A DNA stretch of 64,000 bases from Streptomyces sp. NBC_00094 (GTDB taxonomy: Bacteria; Actinomycetota; Actinomycetes; Streptomycetales; Streptomycetaceae), in contig NZ_JAPEMB010000001.1 of NCBI RefSeq assembly GCF_026343125.1, positions 5,089,501-5,153,500 on the forward strand, written 5' to 3'. A program made the position numbers and the translations under genes. The first letter of the stretch is position 1; each line of letters opens with the position of its first letter. Positions 8,056 through 15,104 of this stretch are shown here, in pieces. The notes below the pieces were generated by a model. That model was not told where the DNA came from. It searched no databases and was given only the letters and a program-made list of their open reading frames with translations.

Positions 8056-9348
8056 ATGAAGCTCCGAACGGTGTTGTGCGGAACTGTGGCCGTGCTGGCC
8101 GCCTGCGCGGGAACGGTGGCCGCCGTTCCCGCGCCCCCCGAGGCGAGGGCCGTCCCGGCCGGCGCGACGAGCCCGTCGGCCGGCCTCGACGGCGGCCTCG
8201 GCCTCGACGGCGGCCTCGGCCTCGACCGCGCGGCGCTGCGGTCCGCCCTGGACGGTGTCCACCGCGCGGGGGTTCCGGGCGTGTTCGCCGAGGTGCGCGA
8301 CACCGGCCGGACCTGGCGCGGCGCCTCCGGGGTCGCCGATCTCGTGACCGGCCGTCCCGTCACGGCGGACATGCGGCAGCGCGTCGGCAGCGTCACCAAG
8401 ACCTTCACCGCCGCCGCCGTCATGCAGCAGGTCGAGCAGGGCCGGATCCGGCTCGACGCGCCGATCGGTGACTACCTGCCGCAGCTGGTGCCGGGGGAGC
8501 GCGGCCAGAGGACCACGGTCCGGATGCTCCTGAACAACACCAGCGGCATCCCCGACTACATCCCCTACGCGTTCCCGTCGCTCGGGGCGTTCCCTTCCCT
8601 GCCGGACGTGACGACCGAGAGCCTCGACGACAACCGGTTCAGGGAGTTCCGCCCGGCCGAGCTGATCGAGATGGGGCTCGCGGCGCCGCCCGCGAGTGAG
8701 CCCGGAGCTCTTCCGGGGGTGTACTCGAACACCAACTGGCTGATCCTCGGCCAGCTCCTGGAGGAGGTGACCGGCACCCCGGCGGAGGAGTACATCACCC
8801 GGAACGTCATCGAGCGCGCCGGACTCCGCGACACCGCGTTCCCGGAAGGGACGCGCATCGAGGGACCGCACTCGCGGATGTACGAGGCCTTCTACGGTCT
8901 GATCGATCCGCCGCGCGACTACAGCGTCTACAACATGTCGTGGACGGGGACGGGGGCTTCGCTCGTCTCGACCATGGAGGATCTCAACCGCTTCTACGCG
9001 GAGTTGCTGGGCGGCAGGATCGTCAGCCGGTCGTCGCTGGCGGAGATGCAGCGCACGGTCCCGGTCCGGGCGCTGGACGGGTCGATGATCGAGTACGGCT
9101 TCGGCCTGCGCAAGGTCGGCACGGACTGCGGCACGTTCTGGGGTCACGACGGCACGGTCTGGGGTGCCGGGACGATCTCCCTGACCCGGGCCGACGGCAA
9201 GCGGCAGATGTCCGTCGCGGTCAACCTCCAGCGGTGGAACGAGCCGGACTCCTCCGGGGTGCCGCAGCCCCACCCCATCGACGGCGCGCTGTCGACGCTG
9301 TACGGGCGGGCGCTGTGCGGCGGTGAGGCGGCGGGGATCACCCCGTAG
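8056..9348 (+). CDS. Secreted serine hydrolase, class C beta-lactamase / D-Ala-D-Ala carboxypeptidase family
   Basis: A 430-residue exported serine hydrolase (Pfam Beta-lactamase). It begins with a signal peptide, MKLRTVLCGTVAVLAACAG, and a short Gly-Leu-Asp-rich linker. The three active-site motifs are present: SVTK (SxxK) near 118, YSN (YxN) near 225 and the HDG box (HxG) near 358. Such enzymes include D-alanyl-D-alanine peptidases and esterases; actual activity needs assay. An in-frame ATG at 8032 is possible, but 8056 has GAAAGG 9 bp upstream and puts the basic residues of the signal peptide first. Its stop codon lies within a 17-bp tandem duplication. Confidence 0.92.
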   Translation: MKLRTVLCGTVAVLAACAGTVAAVPAPPEARAVPAGATSPSAGLDGGLGLDGGLGLDRAALRSALDGVHRAGVPGVFAEVRDTGRTWRGASGVADLVTGRPVTADMRQRVGSVTKTFTAAAVMQQVEQGRIRLDAPIGDYLPQLVPGERGQRTTVRMLLNNTSGIPDYIPYAFPSLGAFPSLPDVTTESLDDNRFREFRPAELIEMGLAAPPASEPGALPGVYSNTNWLILGQLLEEVTGTPAEEYITRNVIERAGLRDTAFPEGTRIEGPHSRMYEAFYGLIDPPRDYSVYNMSWTGTGASLVSTMEDLNRFYAELLGGRIVSRSSLAEMQRTVPVRALDGSMIEYGFGLRKVGTDCGTFWGHDGTVWGAGTISLTRADGKRQMSVAVNLQRWNEPDSSGVPQPHPIDGALSTLYGRALCGGEAAGITP

Positions 9349-9367
9349 CCGGGATCACCCCGTAGCC
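9334..9367 (+). repeat. 17-bp tandem duplication spanning a stop codon
   Basis: The unit GGGATCACCCCGTAGCC occurs twice head to tail, and the first copy contains the TAG stop of the serine hydrolase. The second copy would encode the same ITP-stop, so the protein end is unaffected. Confidence 0.8.
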
Positions 9368-9381
9368 GGGGTGGGCCCGCC

Positions 9382-10139
9382 TCAGCAGCTCTGAGACGCG
9401 CCTTGCTGGGCCCCCGCGCATTCCGGGCACAGCGTCTGCCACTCGACGACCGGCCGGAACAGCATGGGCTGGGTGTGTCTGCCCGCGCACTCCTGTGCAC
9501 CTTCGAGGCGCGGGGAGAGGCGGGGCGGCCCGGCCGGCGGCCCGGTCGGCGGGGCGGCCACGCGCAGGGGCGGTACGTGACGCAGCAGGTATCTGACCAG
9601 CCCGCCGGGCCGGTGTACGGGAGTCCCGGCACCGGGCAGGCCGCGCAGGACGTGCCCGTGGACGTCGGCGGAGGTGTGCCCGGCGGCGAGCCAGCGGGCG
9701 ACGAGCAGGGCGAGTTCGTCGTGCATGCCGGGCGGGATGTGCCGGAGGGCGGGACCACGACAATCGGCGCCATCTGCGGAAACACCCGCTCGGCCCCGGC
9801 GCGGAAGGGGATGCTGCCGAAGATCTTGGCGGCTTCTTCGGCCCGCAGGGGAATGCTGGAGACGAGCTGTTGGGTGGCCCAGAGGCCTCCCTCTCCCTGG
9901 ACGCGGCGCTCGTGCACGTACCCCTCGGTCTTGAGCTGCCGTTTGGCCTGGTTGAAGGAACGGGCCCCGATCCGGGCGTGCTCGGCGGTCTCGGAGAGGG
10001 TCTGGCGGGAGTGCCCGGGGAGGGAGAGCTGCCAGTTGAGGATCCGTGCGGCGTCGGAGTCGAGGCGCGGATGCCGAATGATGTCGTTGGTGATTTGGGT
10101 GAAGTCGCGTTCGGGCGCGATAAAGTTGCGGTAGATCAC
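9382..10139 (-). pseudogene. Frameshifted helix-turn-helix protein
   Basis: From the GTG at 10139 the minus strand encodes a recognisable Streptomyces helix-turn-helix protein: VIYRNFIAPERDFTQITNDI, then a DNA-binding region around LSETAEHARIGARSFNQAKR and QLKTEGYVHERRVQGEGG, to about VFPQMAPIVVVP. Near 9750-9770 the sense frame changes: the continuation ALRHIPPGMHDELALLVARW and the C-terminal PMLFRPVVEWQTLCPECA lie in another frame ending at 9382. A single-base indel therefore splits the gene, unless it is a sequencing error. The whole would be about 250 residues, normal for these proteins, which are often found near developmental regulators. Role unknown. Confidence 0.65.
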
Positions 10140-10319
10140 GGTGGAGTCGCATTCCGCTAGTGATTCAGGCCCTCGACGATGGTTCCAGCCATCGACGGGG
10201 GCCGTTTTGTTGCGAACGTACCGCACGGCATATGCCCGCAACGACACGCAGAGTGAAGACCGCCCGTACGAGTGAAGTGCGCCGCGAATTCGCACAGTTG
10301 CTCGCTGGAGTGAGACCGG

Positions 10320-10910
10320 TCAACCCGCCCGCCGACGCTTACGGTTGGGCCGACTCCGGCGTACGAGGCTGTCGAGGGCTCCCACGGACGCGCGGACGTG
10401 GGCCGGTTCGCGTGGGGTCCTCCCGCCCGCGCACCACCAAGAGAGTTGCCCGTCGACTTCTCGTGGATGCATGCCGATGCCGTGCTCGCCGCACACGGGC
10501 CAGGCCTGCCAGAGAAGCTCGATGACGGTGTCCTGCGCGGCTTCGGCTACGACCGCCAGGGCTCCGGCGGGGTCGTCCACCGAGGTCGAGTCCAGCGGAT
10601 TACCGTGCCATTCGCCGTTGGGGAGGGCTACGTAGACGTTCTCGACCTCGTCCCCGTCCCACGGGGGAAGTCCCATCAGCGCCAGCGGGCCTTGCTCGGG
10701 CAGCGTCACCGCGAGGTCCCGGTTGACGAGGGCGAGAGCCTCGTCCCACAGCGGGTACGTGCCCAGCAGGATGCGGCCGGGCTCGGGAGGACCGAAGAAC
10801 GCTCTCATGAAGCCATCCTGCACGGCGGCAGGCCCTGGGATGAACAGGACGATGGCCGCGACGGCCAGGACGAAGGCGACGGTGGGCAGCCACACGGTGG
10901 TTTTGCCCAT
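10320..10910 (-). CDS. Hypothetical membrane-anchored protein
   Basis: A 196-residue protein that I do not recognise beyond being of a Streptomyces hypothetical type. From the chosen ATG at 10910 it starts MGKTTVWLPTVAFVLAVAAI, one strong transmembrane segment or uncleaved signal (about 5-28). A soluble region follows, with ALVNRDLAVTLPEQGPLALM and a C-terminal CxxH-to-WWC segment (VCGEHGIGMHPREVDGQLSWWC) that could bind a metal. It ends in a very basic tail, RRSRPNRKRRRAG. No clear Shine-Dalgarno sequence precedes 10910, so the start is uncertain. The 180 bp between it and the frameshifted gene show nothing else convincing. Confidence 0.55.
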   Translation of the reverse strand: MGKTTVWLPTVAFVLAVAAIVLFIPGPAAVQDGFMRAFFGPPEPGRILLGTYPLWDEALALVNRDLAVTLPEQGPLALMGLPPWDGDEVENVYVALPNGEWHGNPLDSTSVDDPAGALAVVAEAAQDTVIELLWQAWPVCGEHGIGMHPREVDGQLSWWCAGGRTPREPAHVRASVGALDSLVRRSRPNRKRRRAG

Positions 10911-11228
10911 CAGGACCAAGAACAACTGACGCAGCGCCGGCGGGCGCCGACGCCGCGATGCGCTTGCGTAGGCGTGGCCCGCCCCCGCGCCCGGCCCGCC
11001 GGGATGCGGATGCGCCGCCCGGGCCCTTAACTGGGAATTGCGGTCTCGCACGGAAGTAGCGTGACCGGCGAAGGAACATGCCCTGGGCCACGCGATCGGG
11101 AGGCTCCAGCACCGGCGGTTGACGGCAGCCAGCCGCACCGCAGCACCGCGTGCCTTCGCAGTCGCTCCCGGACATCTGGAACCGGCCCAGGCCACCGAAC
11201 CTGATCCCCGTCCCCGCAAGGAGTGCAC
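10911..11228. other. Intergenic stretch, nothing firm
   Basis: A 318-bp region between divergent genes. A possible -35 TTGACG near 11117 faces the plus-strand gene, and AAGGAG at 11218-11223 is the ribosome-binding site for the GTG at 11229. No gene or repeat was recognised. Confidence 0.4.
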
Positions 11229-12185
11229 GTGAGCGACGCGTCGATCGTGACGTTGGACAACTTCGCCCAGGCGGAGACTGCGCACTACTTTCTCAAGCAG
11301 TTGGCGAAGGCACCGGTCAACCGGTACTTCCACGACCGGGAGCCGGTGAACGTCGACAGCCAGGTGGTCATCCGGTCGAACGTCGACCTGATCTACTCCT
11401 ACGCCGTCGTCGACGTCACCAAGGAAGCCACCTTCCACGTCGCCGAGTCGGCGGAATTCCAGGTCGACCAGATCATCGACGAGAACCACTACACCGTCGG
11501 AGTGGTCTACCCGGGCGAGACACTGACCGTGCGCAACTCCGACCTGTCGAGCGGCACGCACGTCTACATCGCGGGCCGCACCGCGATCACCGGCGGCCTC
11601 GAGCACGCGCAGCAGCTGCAGGACGCTCGGCAGATCAGCGCCGCCACCGACCACCCCTATCAGCCGGCGGACTACGACACCGCCAGCCTGGACGCGGTGC
11701 GCGCGACGCTGGAGGCCCGCGCCGCGGAAGCCGATTTCAGCCAGGCGTTCGGGACACCCGAGAGCACGACACCCGACCAGCACACCCTCGGCGCGGCGCT
11801 GGGATGGGGCGGGCTGCCACCGGAGCACGCCCAGTACTTCCAAGCCCGCATCACCGCCTCCGGGCACGACGCCTGGACGTTCCCCGTGCCGCCGCTGGAC
11901 TTCGACCACAACGGCTACTTCTCCGTCATCAAGTACGACAGCAAAGGATGGCTCGACGTCGCCCGGCCCGGACTGTCCGACAAGGAACTGGTCCGCAACG
12001 ACGACGGCACGATCACCGTGTGGTTCGGCGACGAACGCACCGCAGGGAAACCGAACGTCATCGCCACCACCGAAGGCCAGGATTACTACTTCGGCATGCG
12101 CCTGTACCGGCCCAAAGACGTGGACGATACACGGAAGTTCATCGCCGACCTCAAGGCCACGCCCGTGAAGCCCGTGGCCCCGTAG
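11229..12185 (+). CDS. DUF1254/DUF1214 domain protein
   Basis: A 318-residue protein with the DUF1254 signature in its N half (PVNRYFHDREPVNVDSQVVI, RSNVDLIYSYAVVDVTKEAT) and a DUF1214-like C half (TIPVPPLDF-like segment, IKYDSKGWLDVA, then YYFGMRLYRPKDVDDTRKF). These paired domains occur in bacterial and giant-virus proteins of unknown activity. There is no signal peptide, so a cytoplasmic location is inferred. The start is the GTG at 11229, with AAGGAG 5 bp upstream; another GTG at 11223 overlaps that site. The protein is shorter than the common two-domain family members (over 400 residues), but both domains look whole. It sits in the accessory island and has no functional partner nearby. 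Confidence 0.75.
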   Translation: MSDASIVTLDNFAQAETAHYFLKQLAKAPVNRYFHDREPVNVDSQVVIRSNVDLIYSYAVVDVTKEATFHVAESAEFQVDQIIDENHYTVGVVYPGETLTVRNSDLSSGTHVYIAGRTAITGGLEHAQQLQDARQISAATDHPYQPADYDTASLDAVRATLEARAAEADFSQAFGTPESTTPDQHTLGAALGWGGLPPEHAQYFQARITASGHDAWTFPVPPLDFDHNGYFSVIKYDSKGWLDVARPGLSDKELVRNDDGTITVWFGDERTAGKPNVIATTEGQDYYFGMRLYRPKDVDDTRKFIADLKATPVKPVAP

Positions 12186-12229
12186 AGTCCGGTCGGCCTC
12201 TGGCGCGCACCGCCAGCGGGTGACCGAGC

Positions 12230-12418
12230 TCGGGATGCGCGGTGGAAGCCAGCTCCTGCGCCGCCGGCTCGGCCGCGGCGTCCAGGACCGGCCGGGCCAG
12301 GATCGCTGTGGGCCGGCTCCACACGGATCAGCGCATCGGCGAACAGCGTGTCGAACTCGGCGATGCGCAGCGGCTGCTCCTCGGTGGGCAGCGTGCACGA
12401 TTGCGGTACCCAGGTCAC
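12230..12418 (-). pseudogene. Relic of a small Streptomyces hypothetical protein
   Basis: From GTG 12418 the minus strand reads VTWVPQSCTLPTEEQPLRIA, then EFDTLFADALIRVEP, the well-conserved N-terminus of a small actinobacterial family that normally ends in a CCSFF-type motif. Near 12315 the frame is lost; the sense continues one frame over as PTAILARPVLDAAAEPAAQE and then dissolves before any Cys-Cys motif. It is therefore both frameshifted and truncated, with the DUF1254 gene directly beyond. Confidence 0.55.
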
Positions 12419-12486
12419 GGCCGGCCCTGGGACTCCGCTGTTCCGCCACCAGTTGTACGCGGCGCGGGCGGGCGCGGGGTGGGGTA

Positions 12487-12882
12487 CTGGGGGTGGGCGT
12501 GCTTCGTGGGCTTCTGGTGGGACCGCCCTCTTTCCGAGAGTCGCAGCTTCCGCCGCCGCGTCAAGGGCAAGTCGGCGGAGCCGATGGCCTACGGCCACCC
12601 TTGACCCGGCGGCGGAAGCTGCGCAACAACTCTCGGAGGGCGGTCCGGGGGCCGGGGTCACACCGGGGCCCGGGCATCGGCCGGGGCGCGTGAGTGCCCT
12701 CGGGCCGGTGGGTGGGGGCTTGCCCACCGGCCCCAGCCGCTAGCCAAGCCCCCACCCGCCGGCCCGTCGGCCGCTCACGCGGCCGGAGCGATGCCCGGGC
12801 CCCCGCGCGGCCACGCCCCCGGCCGCCACACTCGGAAAGAGGGCGGCCGCACCAGAAGCCCACGAAGCAGGCCCACCCCCAG
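12487..12882. repeat. Nested palindromic element, about 396 bp
   Basis: Three inverted repeats are nested. Outer arms 12487-12538 and 12831-12882 match over 52 bp with 3 mismatches. The inner end of the left arm pairs again, as 12521-12567 with 12598-12645, around a 30-base loop and with small bulges. A third pair, 12665-12722 with 12745-12804, is imperfect over nearly 60 bp and itself contains GGCCGGTGGG / CCCACCGGCC. No transposase is encoded and no target duplication is visible. Candidates are a MITE-like element, a repetitive extragenic palindrome, or a structured RNA. Confidence 0.8.
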
Positions 12883-12995
12883 AGCCCCCCCGCTGCTCCC
12901 GTCGCCCCCGCCGGCTGTCGGCGCTGTGCTCTGTCTGTCCGGCTACGGGGTGCGGAGCCAAAGGGCGGCGCAGAGTGCGCCCACGGCGACCGCGA

Positions 12996-13220
12996 TCAGG
13001 AAGAGGGCGGCGCGGGCGACGTACTGATGATGCGGACGGCCCCGCGCGGGGTCAGGCTCGCGCGTTCCTCCGGGCTTGCCGACCAGCAATGTTCGACCGC
13101 CGCTTCCCAGAGGTATCCGCTGGGGCGCACCAGGGTGAGCAGATTCCCGTGTACGTCCCGTACTTGCCCGGTGAGCGCCCGCTGCGCGTCGGTCACGACG
13201 TCGCCGACGCGGTACCTCAC
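12996..13220 (-). CDS. Small hypothetical protein, possibly frameshifted into a membrane tail
   Basis: A 74-residue reading from GTG 13220 begins MRYRVGDVVTDAQRALTGQV and continues RDVHGNLLTLVRPSGYLWEAA, an SH3-like small beta-protein pattern common in Streptomyces. After ASLTPRGAVR the frame reads into low-complexity and stops. In another frame the DNA directly continues HHQYVARAALFLIAVAVGAL to CAALWLRTP-stop (end near 12957), a clear membrane helix without its own good start. A frameshift between the two halves, or a second tiny gene, is possible. The GTG overlaps the TGA of the upstream product's corrected frame, which suggests coupling. Confidence 0.5.
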   Translation of the reverse strand: MRYRVGDVVTDAQRALTGQVRDVHGNLLTLVRPSGYLWEAAVEHCWSASPEERASLTPRGAVRIISTSPAPPSS

Positions 13221-13452
13221 GGGGTGGGCCGGGCGGTGCGGAGGAGGGCGGTCAGCCGCTTGGCGCCGCCGAAGCCGATGACCCCGAGCCGTACCGGTGG
13301 ATGTCTCCGCCGGGCGTGCGCGTCACGTCGCGGTAGAGGCCGTTGGTGGGGAGCCCGGCGGTGTCCATGGCGGCCTTGAGGTCGCGGTACACGCGGGCGG
13401 CTTCGGCCTCGGTGACGGGGCGGACGGGGGGTGTGGTGGTGGGCGTACGCAT
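13216..13452 (-). pseudogene. Small hypothetical protein with a one-base frameshift
   Basis: From ATG 13452 the protein starts MRTPTTTPPVRPVTEAEAAR and runs VYRDLKAAMDTAGLPTNGLY to GGDIHRYG. There the reading frame becomes Ser-rich and stops at 13252, while the next frame continues naturally as LGVIGFGGAKRLTALLRTAR-PTP-stop, ending at 13216 and overlapping the next GTG by the GTGA arrangement. One missing G near 13277 explains both facts. The product would be about 78 residues of unknown function. It is either a real pseudogene or a sequencing error in a G run. Confidence 0.5.
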
Positions 13453-13561
13453 GGAGGTCTCACTTTCTGATGGATCTCCTCCGGAACAACTCCACGATGG
13501 CGTGACCAGCCCTACGCTTTGCAGGAGTTGAGTTCCATTGCGCAGGTGAGGAACGGGGCAT

Positions 13562-13920
13562 ATGCCAGGAGCGCAAGATCTGGACCCCGGCGACAGCATC
13601 GAGCAGTACCTCGGGAATGCCGTCCGCGAGGCGCGGCTGGCGCTGGGGCGAGAGTGGACGCAGGCGTACCTGGCGTCGAAGGTCTTCAGCAGCGGAACCC
13701 GGATCTCGGAGATCGAGCGGGGCGAGGAACCCCCGGACCGGGACTTGGCGAAGAAGCTGGAGGTCGTCCTCCAGCTCCCGCCCGACTCGTTGGTGAACCT
13801 CGTGAAGATCCTGAGTCAGCAGAGCGTCCGCGACTACGCGAAGACCTAACCTGCGCCGCCAACTCGAAGCCCACGCCATCCACGAGTTCTCGATCGTGGT
13901 CCCTGGCCTGCTCCAGACAC
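13562..13920 (+). pseudogene. XRE-family regulator, frameshifted and truncated
   Basis: The ATG at 13562, after GAGGA, starts MPGAQDLDPGDSIEQYLGNA, followed by an XRE helix-turn-helix (LGREWTQAYLASKVFSSGTR, ISEIERGEEPPDRD). The frame ends at 13849 with DYAKT-stop, but one base over it continues YLRRQLEAHAIHEFSIVVPG-LLQTQ, the exact start of the DUF5753 ligand domain that normally follows this type of helix-turn-helix (full length about 280). After LLQTQ, near 13920, similarity stops abruptly. The usual partner DUF397 gene is absent. It is therefore a remnant with both a frameshift and a deletion. Confidence 0.65.
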
Positions 13921-14063
13921 AGCATCGGCCCGCCGACGGAGCTCACCGACATCCCCGGGTGCCCCGGTCGCGGATGCAGCCGGGTGGTCGTACCCCGATG
14001 GGCGGCCAGTTCCGGGAAGAGTGCCTCGACGTCAAGTGGCCGTGGCGGCGTGGTCCTTGTCAT
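13920..14063 (-). pseudogene. N-terminal fragment of a Streptomyces hypothetical protein
   Basis: From ATG 14063 the minus strand encodes MTRTTPPRPLDVEALFPELA, then AHRGTTTRLHPRPGHPGMSV-SSVGGPML. I recall this as the start of a family that continues with a Trp-Pro-rich segment (GGPLLWPADEPWP-like). Instead the reading passes at about 13920 into the antisense of the truncated XRE gene. Two convergent genes thus appear to have lost their 3' ends in one deletion. Confidence 0.5.
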
Positions 14064-14123
14064 GGAAGGACTTTAGAAGTCATCTCCCGGGAGGCCTTCC
14101 TTTGCGGCTTGTCGCGACGGCGG

Positions 14124-14618
14124 TCAGGCCACGGAGTAGAAGCGGATGGCGACTTCGGAGTCGTCGCCGCGGGCGAGGCCGATGAAGAGGGTGCGGGCGA
14201 GCCAGAGATGGGCGGGGGCGGCGGTGCGGAAGACGGGGGAGGTTCGGTAGTACACACCTGCCTCGGACACCTGCAGGGCGCCGTCGTGCTGGGCGGGGGC
14301 GGTGGGGTCGTCCTCGTGGTAGTAACCGCGGTTGGTGATGTCGATGACTGCGCCGTCATCGGCTTGAAGGAGGTATCGGGCATCGAGCTGGTAGACCCCG
14401 CCGCGTCTGTCGCACCAGTCGCCGCCGCCGGCCAGGACAGTGCCGCGCAGGCGGGGGCCATCGACAGTGCCGCCGGTGATGGGGACGTACTCGGTGATTT
14501 CGCCGGCACCGTGCCCGATGTGCAGTGAGGGGGCGAGGAAGGCACGGACCTCGAAGGCGAAGTCGAGGGCGGGGGTGAAACCCGGCCCGACGGCGGTCTG
14601 CGGCTCTGGGGCAATCAC
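14124..14618 (-). CDS. DUF3237 domain protein
   Basis: A 164-residue protein covering a full DUF3237 domain: an N-terminal FAFEVRAFLAPSLHIGHGAG, then ITEYVPITGGTVDGPRLRGT, GGGDWCDRRGGVYQLDARYL, a central DDGAVIDITNRGYY and the C-terminal RTSPVFRTAAPAHLWLARTL. The family forms a small beta-barrel and its function is unknown. The start is GTG 14618. Upstream, a perfect 15-bp palindrome overlaps a plausible -35, so repression by a TetR-like factor is likely. It lies alone between relics; no signal peptide or membrane segment is seen. Confidence 0.8.
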   Translation of the reverse strand: MIAPEPQTAVGPGFTPALDFAFEVRAFLAPSLHIGHGAGEITEYVPITGGTVDGPRLRGTVLAGGGDWCDRRGGVYQLDARYLLQADDGAVIDITNRGYYHEDDPTAPAQHDGALQVSEAGVYYRTSPVFRTAAPAHLWLARTLFIGLARGDDSEVAIRFYSVA

Positions 14619-14686
14619 GGCACTCCGTAAGGCTGCGGGGCTGGCGTGGCGGTATGCCGGATCCTAGACACGCCATGCTCAGCCCG

Positions 14687-14701
14687 GTCAACAGTGTTGA
14701 C
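14687..14701 (-). promoter_or_regulatory. Palindromic operator upstream of the DUF3237 gene
   Basis: GTCAACAGTGTTGAC is a perfect palindrome around a central G. On the minus strand it contains TTGACC (-35), followed 19 bp later by TAGGAT (-10), about 40 bp before the GTG at 14618. A repressor bound here would block the promoter. Confidence 0.5.
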
Positions 14702-14825
14702 ATAGCGTGGCTCTGCACCGTTGCAGCTCAGCGGCCATCGACCCCACAGGGCAGAACCCCCAGACCTCTCCGTCCTGGGCTGGTGCTCCGTACGTTTGAG
14801 AAGCCATCTCAATTGGCTCGGCACA

Positions 14826-14996
14826 TCACTGCCTCCCGAATTTCTTGTGGACGGCATGTCGACTGACTCCCAGCTCGGTCGCGATCTCCTGCCGCGACCG
14901 GCCCTGGTGGCGCGCACTGGATCGGTCGGCGCCCGCCCCCTCCTGCGCCGCATCCTGCGCCGTCCAGGTTGTCGAGCGGCAGACTGGAATCCCCAC
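14826..14996 (-). CDS. Short helix-turn-helix protein or relic
   Basis: GTG 14996 opens a 56-codon frame whose C half reads HQGRSRQEIATELGVSRHAV-HKKFGRQ-stop. This is the helix-turn-helix tail (GRSWxEIGxxLGVSxQAxHKRFG type) found at the end of larger Streptomyces proteins. The N half (GIPVCRSTTWTAQDAAQEGA) shows no domain, and no Shine-Dalgarno sequence precedes the GTG. It is most likely the surviving end of a deleted gene. The rest of the 485-bp gap before hutH (14619-15104) holds only the palindrome and the hutH leader. Confidence 0.4.
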   Translation of the reverse strand: MGIPVCRSTTWTAQDAAQEGAGADRSSARHQGRSRQEIATELGVSRHAVHKKFGRQ

Positions 14997-15104
14997 CGGT
15001 GATCACCGGTCCGACGGTCATCGCCCGGTAAGGGTCCTTACCCCGTCGAGACGGTGACCCATCACCTAGTGACAGGTCGGTCTTCAATCCGTAGGGTGCT
15101 GAAT

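Noticed and set aside
10320..12449. A 709-codon minus-strand frame across the DUF1254 gene
   Set aside because: Only its last 196 codons show protein-like sequence; the upstream part is antisense to the DUF1254/DUF1214 gene.
12487..12882. Chromosome-end (telomere) origin of the palindromes
   Set aside because: The region sits among core chromosomal genes, and the sequence does not resemble the Streptomyces telomere palindromes that I remember; an element or RNA structure is more likely.
12694..13379. Several short plus- and minus-strand frames in and beside the nested palindrome
   Set aside because: The translations are Pro/Arg/Gly-rich and arise from the palindromic arms; no ribosome site or domain supports them.
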